From Aricia agestis (taxonomy: Eukaryota > Arthropoda > Insecta > Lepidoptera > Lycaenidae): a stretch of 64,000 bases of DNA. The translations under genes and the position numbers were made by a program. Below, piece after piece: positions 1-11,005 of the stretch. How positions within the stretch are numbered: position 1 is the stretch's first letter; each line of letters opens with the position of its first letter. Location: NCBI RefSeq assembly GCF_905147365.1, contig NC_056428.1, forward strand, positions 34,763,001 through 34,827,000, in the 5' to 3' direction. The notes below the pieces were generated by a model. It was not told the DNA's origin and did no database searches. It worked only from the letters and a program-made list of their open reading frames with translations.

Positions 1-67
1 CATTCCGGTGTAGCGCGGCCCTTAATTAATCAAAATACCCAAAAACAGCTGTGCAGTGTGCAAATAA

Positions 68-722
68 TCTATACTAATATTATAAATGCGAAAGTATCTC
101 TGTCTGTCTGTCTGTCTGTCTATCTGTCAGTCTCGCTTTCACGCCAAAAGCCAAAACTACCGAACCGATTGTAATTAAATTTTGTATACAGATAGTCTAA
201 AGCCTGAGAAAGTACATAGGCTACTTTTTTACTGGAAAAAGGGTTGTCAGGGAGTGAAAAATGCGTAAATTTGTTCAAATTAAGTTAGTTCCAAAAATTC
301 ATAATAGATGGCGCCGTGCGTCTTCTACATCGCGCTGACGTTTGCTCAAAAGTCTTTCTATAAGAGGTGGTATCATCTTACATTTAAGTTTTGATTTTTT
401 TCGATTGTTATATCTATTCTACGGTATTAAATAACTCAGTACTTTATCTGTGTAGTGACGTAACCTTAAACCTATCAATGATAAATAGTTCATGGGTAAA
501 GTTGTGTAATTGGGGGGCTAAATAAGCTTTAATTGTAATAAATTTGGCATAAAATATAAAGTTTAATATAAAAAAATGAAATACTTATTGTGTGCACACT
601 GCACAGCTGTATTGATTTAAGTGGTACCAGAGTTTTTTTATAAAAGCTTTTGACACCAATTTTGTTGACATCGCGCTTTATAAACTGAAGTCCACGCGGA
701 CGAAGTCGCGGGCAACAGCTAG
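68..722 (+). mobile_element. Helitron-like element, family A, copy 1
   Basis: The element begins TCTATACTAATATTATAA, has a (GTCT)n microsatellite about 35 bases in, and ends in a GC-rich hairpin (ACGCGGACGAAGTCGCGGGC) followed by CTAG. It is flanked by A (67) and T (723), the insertion site expected of Helitrons. It is non-coding, so non-autonomous. Near-identical copies lie at 16620-17249 and, inverted, from 63312 to the window end. Confidence 0.75.
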
Positions 723-1268
723 TAACTAATAAGTATGATTAGTTCTATGTTACAATGAAGTAAAAAATAAAACGCCATCTGTTGAATCGTATTAGAACTA
801 AAATGTTCATTGCATCGATATATTTCTGGATTTTTTATAATATTATACATAAAATATATTTAAGTGAAAAATAAAACGCCATCTGTTTTCATATATTAGA
901 ATTAAAATATTGATTGCATTGATATATTTTCTGGATGGAATATAGGCCAACACGGTACACTTGAACTCCTTTATTTTAGAGCGCCTTCTGTCGTCAACTT
1001 GTCACATATATTAGAAATGCAGTAGGAGTTCTATAAGATAAGATAGATTGATTATTATTATACCAAGTGATAATATTATTAAACATAATATTCTAAAGTA
1101 TTAAAAACTATAAACAAAAACATAATAACTAATAAGTATGATTAGCTCTATGTTACAATGAAGTAAAAAATAAAACGCCATCTGTTGAATTGTAATAGAA
1201 CTTAAATGTTCATTGCATCGATATATTCCTGGATTTTTTTATAATATTATACATAAAATATATTTAAG
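723..1268. repeat. Direct repeat of about 140 bp, two copies
   Basis: The segments 723-864 and 1126-1268 are near-identical: both start TAACTAATAAGTATGATTAG and end in ATATATTTAAG. A third, shorter and more diverged stretch (about 865-940) shares the motif AAAACGCCATCTGTT. Between them (941-1125) I see only AT-rich DNA. The repeat is part of the composite Helitron that recurs inverted at 63200-63311. Confidence 0.7.
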
Positions 1269-1573
1269 ATTTTTGAAATTTTATTTTAATACACATCCAA
1301 GACCCAGGAACATTTAAAACTTTTGTTCCGCCTGCGGGTCTCGAACCCAGGACCCCCGGGATGAGCGCTGGCCACGAGCAATGCGAATTCATTTTCATCG
1401 ATATTTTCATGGAACTAAGATATTTTCCCACATCAAAATGTAGCCTATGTCCTTTCTCAGGCTCTAGAATAACTGTGTACAAAATTTCATTGCAATCGGT
1501 TCAGTAGTTTTGGCGTGAAAGCGAGACAGACAGACAGACAGAGATACTTTCGCATTTATAATATTAGTATGGA
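1265..1573 (-). mobile_element. Helitron-like element, family B 5' end with captured SINE piece
   Basis: On the minus strand it starts at 1573 with TCCATACTAATATTATAA, then (GTCT)n and the usual 'CGCTTTCACGCCAAAAC' block. Internally (about 1290-1372) it holds the B-box half and 3' body of a tRNA-derived SINE (GGTTCGAGACC-type box, then a GCGGAACAAAAG tail), related to the SINE at 50381. The inverted copy is 62884-63311. Confidence 0.65.
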
Positions 1574-2075
1574 TTGATAATTTTATTTTATAATAAATTT
1601 TGTGGTTGTGGATAATGATGGAGGATCGACTCACGAGTCACGACGTCCCTCTTGCCTTTCCACGGTGCACCAGGGTGCCGCGGTGCACCCTTTGGGATCC
1701 CCTGGGCTAAGCCCTAGATTTTCAATTCTTTAGGTTATGCTCTTATCTAGCTGTTTAATTCTAGACTCATCGCAGAGAAATCTGTTGTGAGCTTCTGACT
1801 GACATGCATTGTGATGAGACATGTCTCATGACGTCACGAACACCGGGTATCCTACAATGGGGTGCCAAACCCACGTCACTTGGGTGCGCCAAATGCCAAT
1901 ATCGCCCTATTAGATCTAACTATTAGGTTACACATTCTATAATAATTAAGATAGAAGCAATAGAATCTATCACCATCATTTTAATATACCTAAAGTTGTT
2001 GATTGCGACTAGAATATACAAATGTTAATAAAATACTTGGTAGAGAAAATTTCAAAACCATTTCAATTTCGCATA
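1574..2075. other. Unassigned stretch
   Basis: No gene or complete element recognised. Around 1660-1700 there is a small GC-rich patch with an inverted GGTGCACC motif, and around 1850-1900 a GGGTGCCAAACCC-type motif that looks like the edge of an old hAT element, but no paired terminus was found. Confidence 0.3.
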
Positions 2076-2229
2076 CAGTTCGACAAGGCTTTAAATGAAC
2101 GTGGGTGACATTGACGGGAGCGCTGCTGGTAAAGGAGAACTGTCAAACACATGTGAAAAATGTCGTTATTGTATGATAGAAGCGTTAATTCCTTTTCTCG
2201 CCACGTTCATATAAAGCCTTGTCGAACTG
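2076..2229. mobile_element. Foldback MITE, CAGTTCGACAAGG family
   Basis: The ends are inverted (CAGTTCGACAAGGCTTTA and its complement) and flanked by TA on both sides (2074-2075 and 2230-2231), which fits a Tc1/mariner-type target duplication. It is non-coding. Related copies are nested inside the two MITEs at 4876 and 5741. Confidence 0.75.
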
Positions 2230-2585
2230 TACTATAGTTGCGATACCGAAAAAAGACTTCAACGTTTGAGAATGAGATTTATCGCAAACGCCATGTCAGC
2301 AGGCGATGTGTAATTTTTTTTATTTGTAACTTCGTCGTAAGCTTAACTATGCTTCAGGATTCTGTTGAAGTCACGCCTTGATAATTTGGCTGCAGCGATA
2401 TCGATTTTTCTCAACAATGATTAAAGCTAAGAAATTAAAGTTCATCGTCAGTATTCATTATGTCTTTATCTTTGAATTACCCATAGTATAACACGGTTGG
2501 TCAACTTTTATAACACAGAATAATTAATCAAAAATACCTCTATACAAACAGGGACTCTAATATTGCCAACAGAGGAGAGTGATTT

Positions 2586-2745
2586 ACGGCCGTTCCCAAT
2601 ATTTGATCTATCTCTGGTTTTGCCCTACTAGAGATAGGAATAGCTCACAATTGACATAAAATATATGTCTCTAATGTCTAATGTGAGCTATTCCTATCTC
2701 TAGTAGGGCAAAACCAGAGATAGATCAAATATTGGGAACGGCCGT
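2586..2745. mobile_element. Foldback MITE, ACGGCCGTTCCC family, copy 1
   Basis: The two arms, each over 60 bases and near-perfect, begin ACGGCCGTTCCCAATATTTG and surround a loop of about 35 bases. It is nested in the GGTGACGCC MITE. A second copy at 26845-27004 has its loop in the opposite orientation. Confidence 0.85.
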
Positions 2746-2932
2746 CAAGCTTTTAAAATTTGTACATAGATTAGTTCAAGCATACAGTAGAGCATACACT
2801 GTAATTTGTCCATAGCTAATAATATGAAATATATGTATTTATGGTTTTTTAAAATTACGCGACAAAAACCATTTTGTCGCTTACGCCCTTTCCATTTCTT
2901 GCTGTTCCATTTCTTGTTTTCTATGAGATGCT

Positions 2933-3003
2933 GAAAACAAGAAATGGAAAAACAAGCGATCTAAATATGTTTTAGATCGCTTGTTTTTCCATTTCTTGTT
3001 TTC
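2933..3003. repeat. Perfect hairpin inside the MITE
   Basis: Two arms of 33 bases (GAAAACAAGAAATGGAAAAA outward) flank the spacer TATG. Other copies of this MITE family lack the long arm, so this copy has grown an inverted duplication. Confidence 0.85.
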
Positions 3004-3475
3004 GGCCTCCAAAACGATTTTTTACTTTAACGCGGCGTCACTTTAAGTTGAATCTAACAACGAATTCGTCGGATAATATACCAGTACCGAAATGTACGTA
3101 ATACCTGCAAATTGCAACACGTGATACGTATAAGGAATAGTGTGGGATTGGCGCACCCTGCGACGTGCCTAATGGATTGTAGGTGTTCCTTTTATTGTGA
3201 CACGCATGATTTGACGAGCGTCAATACGACTATTGACAACTTAATTTGTATAATCATTGGACATGCATTGAGCCGACATCCGATGATGCCAACGGTTTGT
3301 ACTGGTGATTAATTACTTCTGAATCAGATCATGAATCTTCTTTTGTATAAAATAGTTACAGGAAATCAAAATTAAAAATCTTTCTGAAAACCGAAAAATC
3401 TTGCGGTAAATAAGTCCAAATAAGTGAGTGCCTCGCCTTAACATTTAACAATAAAAATACTCTACACTACGTCTG

Positions 3476-3694
3476 CTAGATAACGCGCATAACTCCGTTG
3501 CAACAATTTTCGTTCATCGCGCAGGAACCGTACATTTTCCCGGGATAAAAAGTACTTATCCTATGGTCTTCCCGGGCTCAAAGTACCTCCATACCAAATT
3601 TCAGCAAATCGGTTCAGCGGTTTGGGCCTGAAGATGTAACCGACAGAGAGACAGACACACTTTCGCATTTATTATATTCGCACTCTAGTATGGT
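3476..3694 (-). mobile_element. Helitron-like element, GTACGGTTCC family
   Basis: On the minus strand it runs from a degraded TACTAGAGTGCG start with GTCT repeats, through the conserved 'ATCGGTTCAGCGG' and 'GGAACCGTACATTTT' blocks (plus-strand reading), to CTAG at 3476-3479. It is the short relative of the copies at 13952, 36532 and 50964. Confidence 0.6.
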
Positions 3695-4149
3695 TTAGGT
3701 ACATATTTTTTATTTTATTCTGAAAAACCTTTGTTGCATTATAACCGGAGTATAATCAAAGACTACTATTTAAACTGAGGTTCAAATGTCAGTTTAAATA
3801 GAATTCTTTGAGTATAATATGTAACATAAGTAAGGAATTAGACATGTCACATGTGCCGTTGAATTAGGCATGAACACAACACACCCAGGACAAGCCGCTT
3901 TGATCTCAGATTCCTCATAAGTCATAAGTCATACCTCGTGCATATTGCATAGACCATAGTACGCGGCCACACCTCATGCAGGAAGACAAAACTGACTGTA
4001 AACTGAAATTTAGTGTAATAAATTTGGCTTAAATAACTATTATTAAAATCTTATCATACCTAAGTACAGTTTTTTTGCCTTGTCAGCTTGATATCAATAA
4101 TGGCAACCGGTAGGGACTTGAAAATAAGAGATGCAATAATATTATGTGT

Positions 4150-4297
4150 ACTTACTTTACTAACAATAAAATTTAAACAAAATAAGTAAATATTTAAGGG
4201 GGGCCCCATACAAAAACAAAATGTTTGGCCTATTTTTGGTCTGTATCGGTACGGAACACTTCGTGCGCGAGTCTGACTCGCACTTGGTCGATTTTTC
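4150..4297 (-). repeat. Dispersed GGCCAAGTGCGAGT repeat, partial
   Basis: It carries the minus-strand start 'TCGACCAAGTGCGAGTC', then CGCGCACGAAGTGTTCCGT and a 'CCCATACAA' block, as in the fuller copy at 12921-13386. The right portion is missing. Confidence 0.6.
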
Positions 4298-4516
4298 ATT
4301 TCAAAGGTGAAGAGAGAATGTGATTTTAACTATTTTGTAACGAAGTCCCTTATCGCGCGTTCGGGGTAAAGGCTAGATAGGCTGGACAGAACGATATTTG
4401 ACCTCGAAACTTTATATTAGTACCTGCATGGTAGGGGCAGAGGGCGTTGATAGTATTTCTGTGCGTCAACTATATGGCGTTTTTTGAGAATAAACTGACG
4501 TGTTGTTAGTATACCT

Positions 4517-4615
4517 GGGCCTCTATCATGAGCTCTTAAATCCATTCACTTTACGTCCTTATACAGTCAGATAAGGACGTAAAAAGAATGGATTTAAGAG
4601 CTCATGATAGAGGCC
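4517..4615. repeat. Foldback repeat
   Basis: The inverted arms GGGCCTCTATCATGAGCTCT... face each other across a spacer of about 10 bases. The arm pair is nearly perfect over about 43 bases. No target duplication is certain, although CCTGGG occurs at both outer edges. Confidence 0.7.
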
Positions 4616-4875
4616 CTGGGCGTCAATAGATGCCGTTCTTTTTTAAAAATTTTTTTAGGTGTATATGTAATAAATTCATATTATGTATACAGGTTTTTAA
4701 AACATAAGAAAGAACTTCGTTCCATTCGGGTGTCCCTTGTCACCTCACAAGTTTTTTGTTACTTAAGCCTATTGTGGCAACTAAATACTAATTAAGCTCA
4801 AGTTATGAGTTGTGAATGATGAACGATGATATTAACTGAAGAAATCACTATCACTCTCTTTTGAAGCGAACACTA

Positions 4876-5247
4876 AGGTTGGGTTGCACTAACTAACTAT
4901 AACTTTAACTTCAATGCATAATCTCAAATCTTTGGTTAAAGTTAAAAATGGACGCCATCAAGACGCCATATTTAACCATAACCATTATAGAGCTTGACAA
5001 GGTTTTAAATGCACGTGGCGAAAAAGGGAACTAACACTGTCATCATACAAAAACAGCATTTTTTACAGTTCTCCTTTACCAGCAGCGCCCCCGCCCACGT
5101 TCATTTATAACCTTCTTGGACCAGCTGTCATCTGTCAATATCTCCGGTCAAAGTTAAGGTTAAAGTTAAAGTTAAATTTAGCCTTAACTATAACCATAAC
5201 TTTAACCTTAACTTTAACTTTAACCACGCCTCTGGTGCAATCCACCC
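4876..5247 (+). mobile_element. TA-type MITE rich in GTTAAAGTTAA, copy 1
   Basis: The terminus AGGTTGGGTTGCAC and its complement GTGCAATCCACCC enclose runs of AACTTTAACC. TA lies at 4874-4875. It is the inverted mate of 5741-6116. Both copies carry a CAGTTCGACAAGG-family foldback at the same internal position. Confidence 0.75.
4987..5125. mobile_element. Nested CAGTTCGACAAGG-family foldback
   Basis: AGCTTGACAAGGTTTTAAAT and its right-hand complement delimit a copy of the 2076 MITE. It interrupts the GTTAAAG MITE. Confidence 0.65.
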
Positions 5248-5740
5248 ATCTGTATGTGGTATAAACTATATAAGAATTGAAATATAAATTATAGACGTGT
5301 CAGTGCAGGTGGCCGTTCAAAAGGTTATCAAAGGGTTAACATAACATTGACCCAGAACTTGTTTACATGCGATCACATTGCATTCATACCTGACATGGCT
5401 TAAATATGCTATGAACGTGCACGAACATGGCTTTGGCGACACTATCAAATAAGTGAAATGTGCACAATGCACTTTGAGTGTTTCATTTTGTACAGGGTGT
5501 AACGAAACTGAGTGATAATACTAGGTTTGTCCCTATTCAGAGTTCACTGTATAAGTATCATCGCTGAGAGAGTAACTTTTTTCTACTTTTGTATACAGTA
5601 ATGGGTAAATTCATGACGCTCGACTCAGGCGCTTCTCCATACAAATCACAAAAAATTGTTGGTCTTTCATTTCAGTGATGCCACTTTCACAGTGAATTCT
5701 ATATATGAGGGACACATACAACCTTCTAGTTTTATCACTA
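5248..5740. other. Spacer between inverted MITEs
   Basis: About 490 bases with no ORF of note and no recognised repeat. It separates the two inverted GTTAAAG MITEs, so the whole 4876-6116 block could fold back on itself. Confidence 0.4.
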
Positions 5741-6116
5741 AGGTTGGATTGCACCAGAGGCGTGGTTAAAGTTAACGTTATGGTCAAAGTTATGGTTATA
5801 GTTAAGGAAAATTTAACTTTAACCTTAACTTTGACCACAGAATTTGACAGAAGTCGTTGCTGGTCCGACAAGGCTTTATAAGAACGTGGGCGGGGGCGCT
5901 GCTGGTAAAGGAGAACTGTCAAAAATGGCGTTTTTGTATGATGACAGCGTTAGTTCCTTTTTCGCCACGTGCATTTAAAGCCTTGTCGAGCTCTATGGTT
6001 ATCGTTAAATATGGCGTCTTGATGGCGGCCATTTTTAATTTTATCCATAGATTTTGCATTTTGCATTGTAGTTAAAGTTACAGTGATAGTTAAACTAAGT
6101 TGGTACAACCCACCCT
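5741..6116 (-). mobile_element. TA-type MITE rich in GTTAAAGTTAA, copy 2
   Basis: It has AGGTTGGATTGCACC at the left and GGTACAACCCACCCT at the right, with TA at 5739-5740 and 6117-6118. It is inverted relative to 4876-5247 and carries the same nested foldback. Confidence 0.8.
5865..5996. mobile_element. Nested CAGTTCGACAAGG-family foldback
   Basis: CCGACAAGGCTTTATAAG at the left and AAAGCCTTGTCGAGCT at the right mark a copy of the 2076 family inside the 5741 MITE. Confidence 0.7.
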
Positions 6117-6939
6117 TAGTTTTGTTACATCTTGTATTTTGCAAGAAGTGCCACTTTGGAGCCTACACCAATATACCTACTCGTACAAGTCGCAATGTTT
6201 GTCAATCTATTTGATCCAGCATGATTGCACTTGTAAGATATTGTGATCCATCCATATTTTAAGTCGTACAAGTTTCTTCGGCGAGACTGTTGCTTCCATC
6301 TGCTTACTAGTGTTAAGTAAAATAAATTTTTAATGTCCCCCGACAACTCACTTTTGGAATTGCTGAGCAACACAGAACACTACATAATATTTTGTGAAGA
6401 AGTTGTCAAAACATCCTTAAATAATTATTAAGTATAATCAATAATATATCTGAGTAATTTTACTAAATCTGTACGGACGAAACACTAATTATAAATAAAT
6501 TCATCCCTAGCGTGCGTAGCAGACATTTTTAACGTTTATGTTAGGGTGATCCATCTAAAACGTGTAATTTTGTTAAATAACTTTACCCTACAGTCGAACC
6601 AAACCACAGAATAAAAGATAGAATTTATCAAAATTTTATAAATAATATAGCCAACCCGGCAATTTTTTGTTTGTTTAAGTTATATGTAGGCCGATTCTCA
6701 GACCTATTTTTATAAAATTTCATCAAAATCTGTCCGTCCCCAGGACTGAAAATCGAGGAGTTTGGCAAAAATCAAAGCGACACGATAATTCGAAATCTTA
6801 ATAAATAACTTGTATCGAAGGTAATTTGACTAAATACCCAGTACTGTACATGCGAATCAGCGATAGACGTTTTTCGATTTATATACATGTGGCAACTGAC
6901 AACATAATATTATTATTACTTTGAAGAAAGGGCTTAAAT
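6117..6939. other. Unassigned stretch with an old repeat fragment
   Basis: No gene recognised. At about 6690-6790 the 'ATTTCATCAAAATCTGTCCG' block resembles the interior of lepidopteran Helitron-like elements, but no termini are left. Confidence 0.3.
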
Positions 6940-7099
6940 CAGCTATACTCAACCTACAGCCCGCGGGTGGCACGCAGCCCGCCGCGCGACTAGCGACTAG
7001 GCCGCAGCGGTCAGGCCGCGGCGGCCATCGACGGCCGTCGAGAGTGTGGTGTGGCCGCAGGCCGCGTGGCGGCCAGAGATAAATTTTACTCTACATGTA

Positions 7100-7540
7100 C
7101 ATAGAATTGTATCTGGCGGATTTTGGTAGCATAAGTTTTAATTTTACAGATAGTGCAGCACGAGTCGGCGCACAGGTACCGGAAACTATTCCACCTCAAT
7201 TTTTTTATGCGATCCTCTTCGAATTGCTCTCCTGATGATATAAATGCATGTTGCCATGGCGCAAGTCGCAACCCGGTGCAATATTGTTTAAACAATGTTT
7301 GTTTAAACAATGGTTTAACAAATGGTTTAAACAATTGCAAGGAATTGTTATTTTTCAACCGGACATTTTTTTATATTCTTTATTAAAATACCAATAAAAA
7401 AAGGTCCTATGACTTTTCACGATAAAGTTAATATTTTTAAAGATATGAATTTTTAAAGGTTCGAAAAATCTCAAAGGGTACTTTCGACCCATGAAAAACA
7501 TATTAAAAAAATGTCTAAGTAATATATATCTTTAATTAAT
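7100..7540 (+). repeat. Inverted repeat arm, left
   Basis: This segment is highly similar in reverse to about 9075-9440: shared blocks are GGAAACTATTCCACCTCAAT, the TTGTTTAAACAATG cluster and CGACCCATGAAAAA. The arms are separated by about 1.5 kb. I do not recognise a coding product. Confidence 0.75.
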
Positions 7541-7586
7541 TCTCTATATATTAGTTAATAATATTATTAAGATTTAAAAAAAAATC

Positions 7587-7900
7587 ATTGTTTATATCTT
7601 TTTTTACAGTTTGTGTATATCTGTTGCCGCTATAAGAACAAATACTAAAAATAAAATAAAGTTAATATTTAAGGGGGGCTCCCATACAAGAAACGTGATT
7701 TTTTTGGCCTTTTTTGCTCGTAATCACTAATAGTATCAGTTAGGCACTTGAAATTTTCACAAAATCCTTAATTATATTTGTACTTTAATAATTAATAATA
7801 AAATAAAATAAAATAATAGTTTAAAGGGGGCTCCCATACAAAAAACACAATTTTTTGTCTACTTTTGCAAAGATAAATATAAACAATGATTTTTTTTAAT
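7587..7900 (-). repeat. Dispersed GGCCAAGTGCGAGT repeat, internal fragments
   Basis: It contains two 'GGGGGCTCCCATACAA' blocks and a 'CTGTTGCCGCTATAA' block known from the fuller copies at 11821 and 12921. The two blocks about 140 bases apart suggest a local duplication. Neither terminus is present. Confidence 0.55.
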
Positions 7901-7926
7901 CTCTATTAACAGTATTATATTAACTA

Positions 7927-8189
7927 CTAGCGGCCCGCCCCGGCTTCGCACGGGTGGACATTATAAATCTATTGTGTCTGCGATTCCCATGATTGAGGTA
8001 ATAATCTATACATCTATACATCTATACTACATACATATATACATATACATACATATATACATATACATACATATAAATAAAATTGGAATGTCTGTTTGTA
8101 ATATTGAAAGAACCATTTTTTACTAAATGCATATGAATGTATATAGGGTACAGACACCAAAGCAACATTTTTTACAATTTTTGTCTGTA

Positions 8190-8224
<35 letters not shown>

Positions 8225-9076
8225 TCCGGATAATCTCTGAAATGGCTGGAGCAATTTTGACGGGACTTTTTTAGGCACATAGCTGATGTAGTAAGGAATA
8301 ATTTAGGCTAATTTTTAACCGACTTCCGAAAAGGAGGATATATTATTTAATTTTTTAAATAAAAATAGGGGATTATTTTTATCTTTTTTTTTTCTTTGTT
8401 ATCACATTTTGCTGACGCGGACGAAGTCGCGGGCAGCATCTAGTAATTAATATTTACGTGGACTCTCCGGGCGAGCACAAACGCGCGGCGCGCCTTGACG
8501 ACGCGCGACGCCCAATTCGCAACGTGCAGCAGAAATCGTAATATTTTAATCTCGCCATAATATTAAAACCAAACGTCCAATTTTAATCATTCACAGACCA
8601 AATATTATCTACATTAACTGTACTTTGTAATGAAATAATTTATTTTGATAAGACTTAATGCCATGAGTAAAATAAATGCATTTAAATGTAGTCCAAAAAC
8701 ATTTCAAGATTTTTTAATAAAAAAATGGTTATTGTGCCTCACTCAATATAGATAGGTATAGTATGTTGCGGACTTTTTTGTAGATATTTAAAAGATCTAC
8801 AATTACTTAGAACATTTTATGGTTCTATCTTGTATAGTTTAGGCAGCGTACGCGAAAAAAGTAACATTTCTGGTCGATTTTTTACATCTTGCGTCCGAAA
8901 ATCCCAAATAAGTTACGGAACGCTATTTTTTTCCAAAATAAAATTTACCCTATGTTCAGCAGAATTAATGTAGGATTCCAATGGTAAAAGAATCTTTCAA
9001 ATCGGTCCAGTAGTTTCGGAGCCTATTCAAGACAAACAAACAATAAAATCTTTCCTCTTTATAATAGTAGTGTAGA
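7927..9076 (-). mobile_element. Helitron-like element interrupted by another
   Basis: The minus-strand 3' end is the hairpin segment GTGCGAAGCCGGGGCGGGC just before CTAG (7927-7930). The 5' end near 9076 reads TCTACACTACTATTATAAAG. The conserved 'AAATCGGTCCAGTAGTTTCG' block sits at 9000-9020 on the plus strand. A plus-strand Helitron-like element (8005-8443) lies inside it. Confidence 0.55.
8005..8443 (+). mobile_element. Helitron-like element, AAATAAAATTGG family
   Basis: It starts near TCTATACATC, then an (ATAC)n run, the 'AATTGGAATGTCTGTTTG' block, (GTCT)n, and 'CCGACTTCCGAAAAGG', and ends GACGAAGTCGCGGGCAGCAT then CTAG|T. A second partial copy is at 29180-29460. Confidence 0.65.
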
Positions 9077-9440
9077 ATAAAATATAGAGAATTTAAAAAA
9101 ATATATTACTTAGATATTATTATTTTTTAATATATTTTTCATGGGTCGAAAGTACCCAAATTTAAGACCTTTAAAAATTCATATCTTTAAAAATATTAAC
9201 TTATTCGTGAAAAGTCATAGAACCTTTTTTATTGGTATTTCAATAAAGAATATTAAAAAAAATTGTCCGGTTGAAAAATAACAATTCCATGCAATTGTTT
9301 AAACAATGTTTGTTTAAGCAATATGGCACCGGGTTGCGCCCTGGCAACATGCATATTTTATATCATCAGTTTGAAGAGGATCGCATAAAAAAATTTGAGG
9401 TGGAATAGTTTCCGGTACTCGTGCGCCGAGTGCCGACTCG
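9075..9440 (-). repeat. Inverted repeat arm, right
   Basis: Reverse copy of 7100-7540, including TTGTCCGGTTGAAAAATAAC and GGTGGAATAGTTTCCGG. Its right edge abuts the 5' leader of the mariner copy. Confidence 0.75.
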
Positions 9441-9526
9441 TGCAGCGTGCTGCTCTAAGAAGACAATTCCAAATTCAAATTTGGTAAATGTGAGATTTTA
9501 ATTTGTTTTTATTACTTATTGTTAAA

Positions 9527-11005
9527 ATGAGTGATTCTAATGAAGGAATTCGATACATTTTAAATTTTTATTACAAAAAAGGTAAAAATGCAACCCAAGC
9601 CGCGAAAAATTTATGATGTTTATGGACCTAATGCAGTATCTGTGAGAGTAGCGCAAAGGTTGACTTAAGGGGGCGACTAACCCTAAAGTGTGGATTTTAA
9701 AATTCATTTTTATACTTGAAAATAAGCCCCGAAATGTTTCATTTTCTAAAATTAGATACTACATTATATTTCCGAGAATTCAGGAATTCGATCTGAGCAA
9801 AAATACGAGATCTTAAAATTTTCTCGATAAAAAAAATCACAAAGATGCATCTAATTTTCACGAATTTTTCATTTATTGCCATAACCGTGCATTGAACTAA
9901 GTTAATTAAAATATTAACTTAGTTCAATGCACATTGTATAAAATTGTATCATTGAGAGATCGACCTAGCGGATTTTTAAAATGTTGTATATTTATCGAGT
10001 TATTGAGAAAAAACTAATTTGGCGATGAATCCGCGTCGTTCTTTTTCACCTGGCATATAAAAGACAGGCGTGCGTGTGAAGAGAGAAGGGCGATGTTTGA
10101 TTTTTGGGGTTAGTAGCCATCTTAAGCGCTTTCAATCCGAAAATTTTGATATCAAAGATGCACGTCGCTCTGGTCGCCCTGTTACGGGCAAAGCTGAAGC
10201 CATTTTTGAAAAGGTGGAGCAAGATCGACATATTAGTAGTTACGATGTAGCTGAAGAACTGGGGATTGACCTCAAAATATTAATTTAACGCATTTGGAAA
10301 AAGCTGGGTACACAAAAAAGGACGATATTTGGGCGCTTCATGAGCTCACTGAAAGAAACCTAATGAACCGTGTTCTCATTTGTGATTCTTTATTACGACG
10401 TAATGAAACCGAACCATTTTTGAGGAAGCTGATAACTGGTGATGAAAAGTTGATCACGTACGACAAGAACGTGCGAAAAAGATCGTGGTCAAAGGCCGGT
10501 CAGGCTTCACAGACTGTGGCGAAACCCGGGTTAACTCGCAAGGTGATGCTGTGTGTGTGGTGGGATTGGAAGGGCATTATTCATTATGAGCTGTTACCAC
10601 CAGGCAGGACCATCGATTCTGAACTGTACTGGGAACAACTTATGAGATTAAAGCAAGAAGTTGAAAGAAAGCGACCGGAATTAATCAACAGAAGGGGTGT
10701 GGCTTTCACCATGATAACGCTAGACCTCACACATCTTTAGCCACTCAGCTAAAATTACGGGAGTTTGGCTACGAGGTGTTAATGCATCCGCCGCGCCGTA
10801 TAGTCCTGACCTTGCACCTTCAGATTTTCACCTGTTTCGGTCGCTGCAGAATTCCTTGGGCAGTGTCAAGTTGACATCACAAGAGGACTGCCAAAACCAC
10901 TTATCGCAGTTTTTTCATCAGAATGCAATGGGATCATGTCCCTACCAACAAGATGACAAAAAGTTATCGAACAAAATGGTATATACTTTAGTCAATTGTA
11001 AATAA
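9527..11005 (+). pseudogene. Mariner transposase pseudogene
   Basis: The reading starts MSDSNEGIRYILNFYYKKGK and continues through a helix-turn-helix-like part to about codon 45, where a 453-base MITE intrudes. It resumes at 10127 with SENFDIKDARRSGRPV, LITGDEK (first catalytic Asp), WWDWKGIIHYELL and, after frameshifts, YSPDLAPSDFHLF (third Asp). The middle HHDNARPH-type motif is destroyed by a small deletion near 10710. A complete mariner transposase is about 340-350 residues; most of that length is represented here in pieces. The frameshifts, a stop near 10286 and the insertion make it inactive. Mariner transposases cut and paste DNA at TA sites in the nucleus. The family call is secure from motifs; the subfamily is not. 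Confidence 0.92.
9669..10121 (-). mobile_element. TTAA-type MITE, GGGCGACTAACCC family, copy 1
   Basis: TTAA lies on both sides (9665-9668, 10122-10125) with inverted ends of the GGGCGACTAACCC type. It carries an internal palindrome around TTAACTTAGTTCAATGCAC (about 9890-9935). It is inserted in the mariner transposase. Copy 2, opposite orientation, is 34120-34554. Confidence 0.85.

Larger units (their letters stand above)
2368..3042 (-). mobile_element. TTAA-type MITE, GGTGACGCC family, interrupted copy
   Basis: This is a reverse-orientation copy of the family seen at 20124, 24815 and 57501, with the shared terminus GGTGACGCCGCGTTAAAG. It is split by a foldback MITE at 2586-2745. Its own TTAA flanks are degraded here (TTTAA on the right). 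Confidence 0.7.

Noticed and set aside
6958..7075. GC-rich patch as a CpG-island promoter
   Set aside because: It lies just inside a hAT-type terminus and has no adjacent exon; probably part of the element.
8014..8280. 88-codon frame with repeated TDRQTDRQTD
   Set aside because: It is the (GTCT)n and (ATAC)n microsatellites of a Helitron-like element read as protein.
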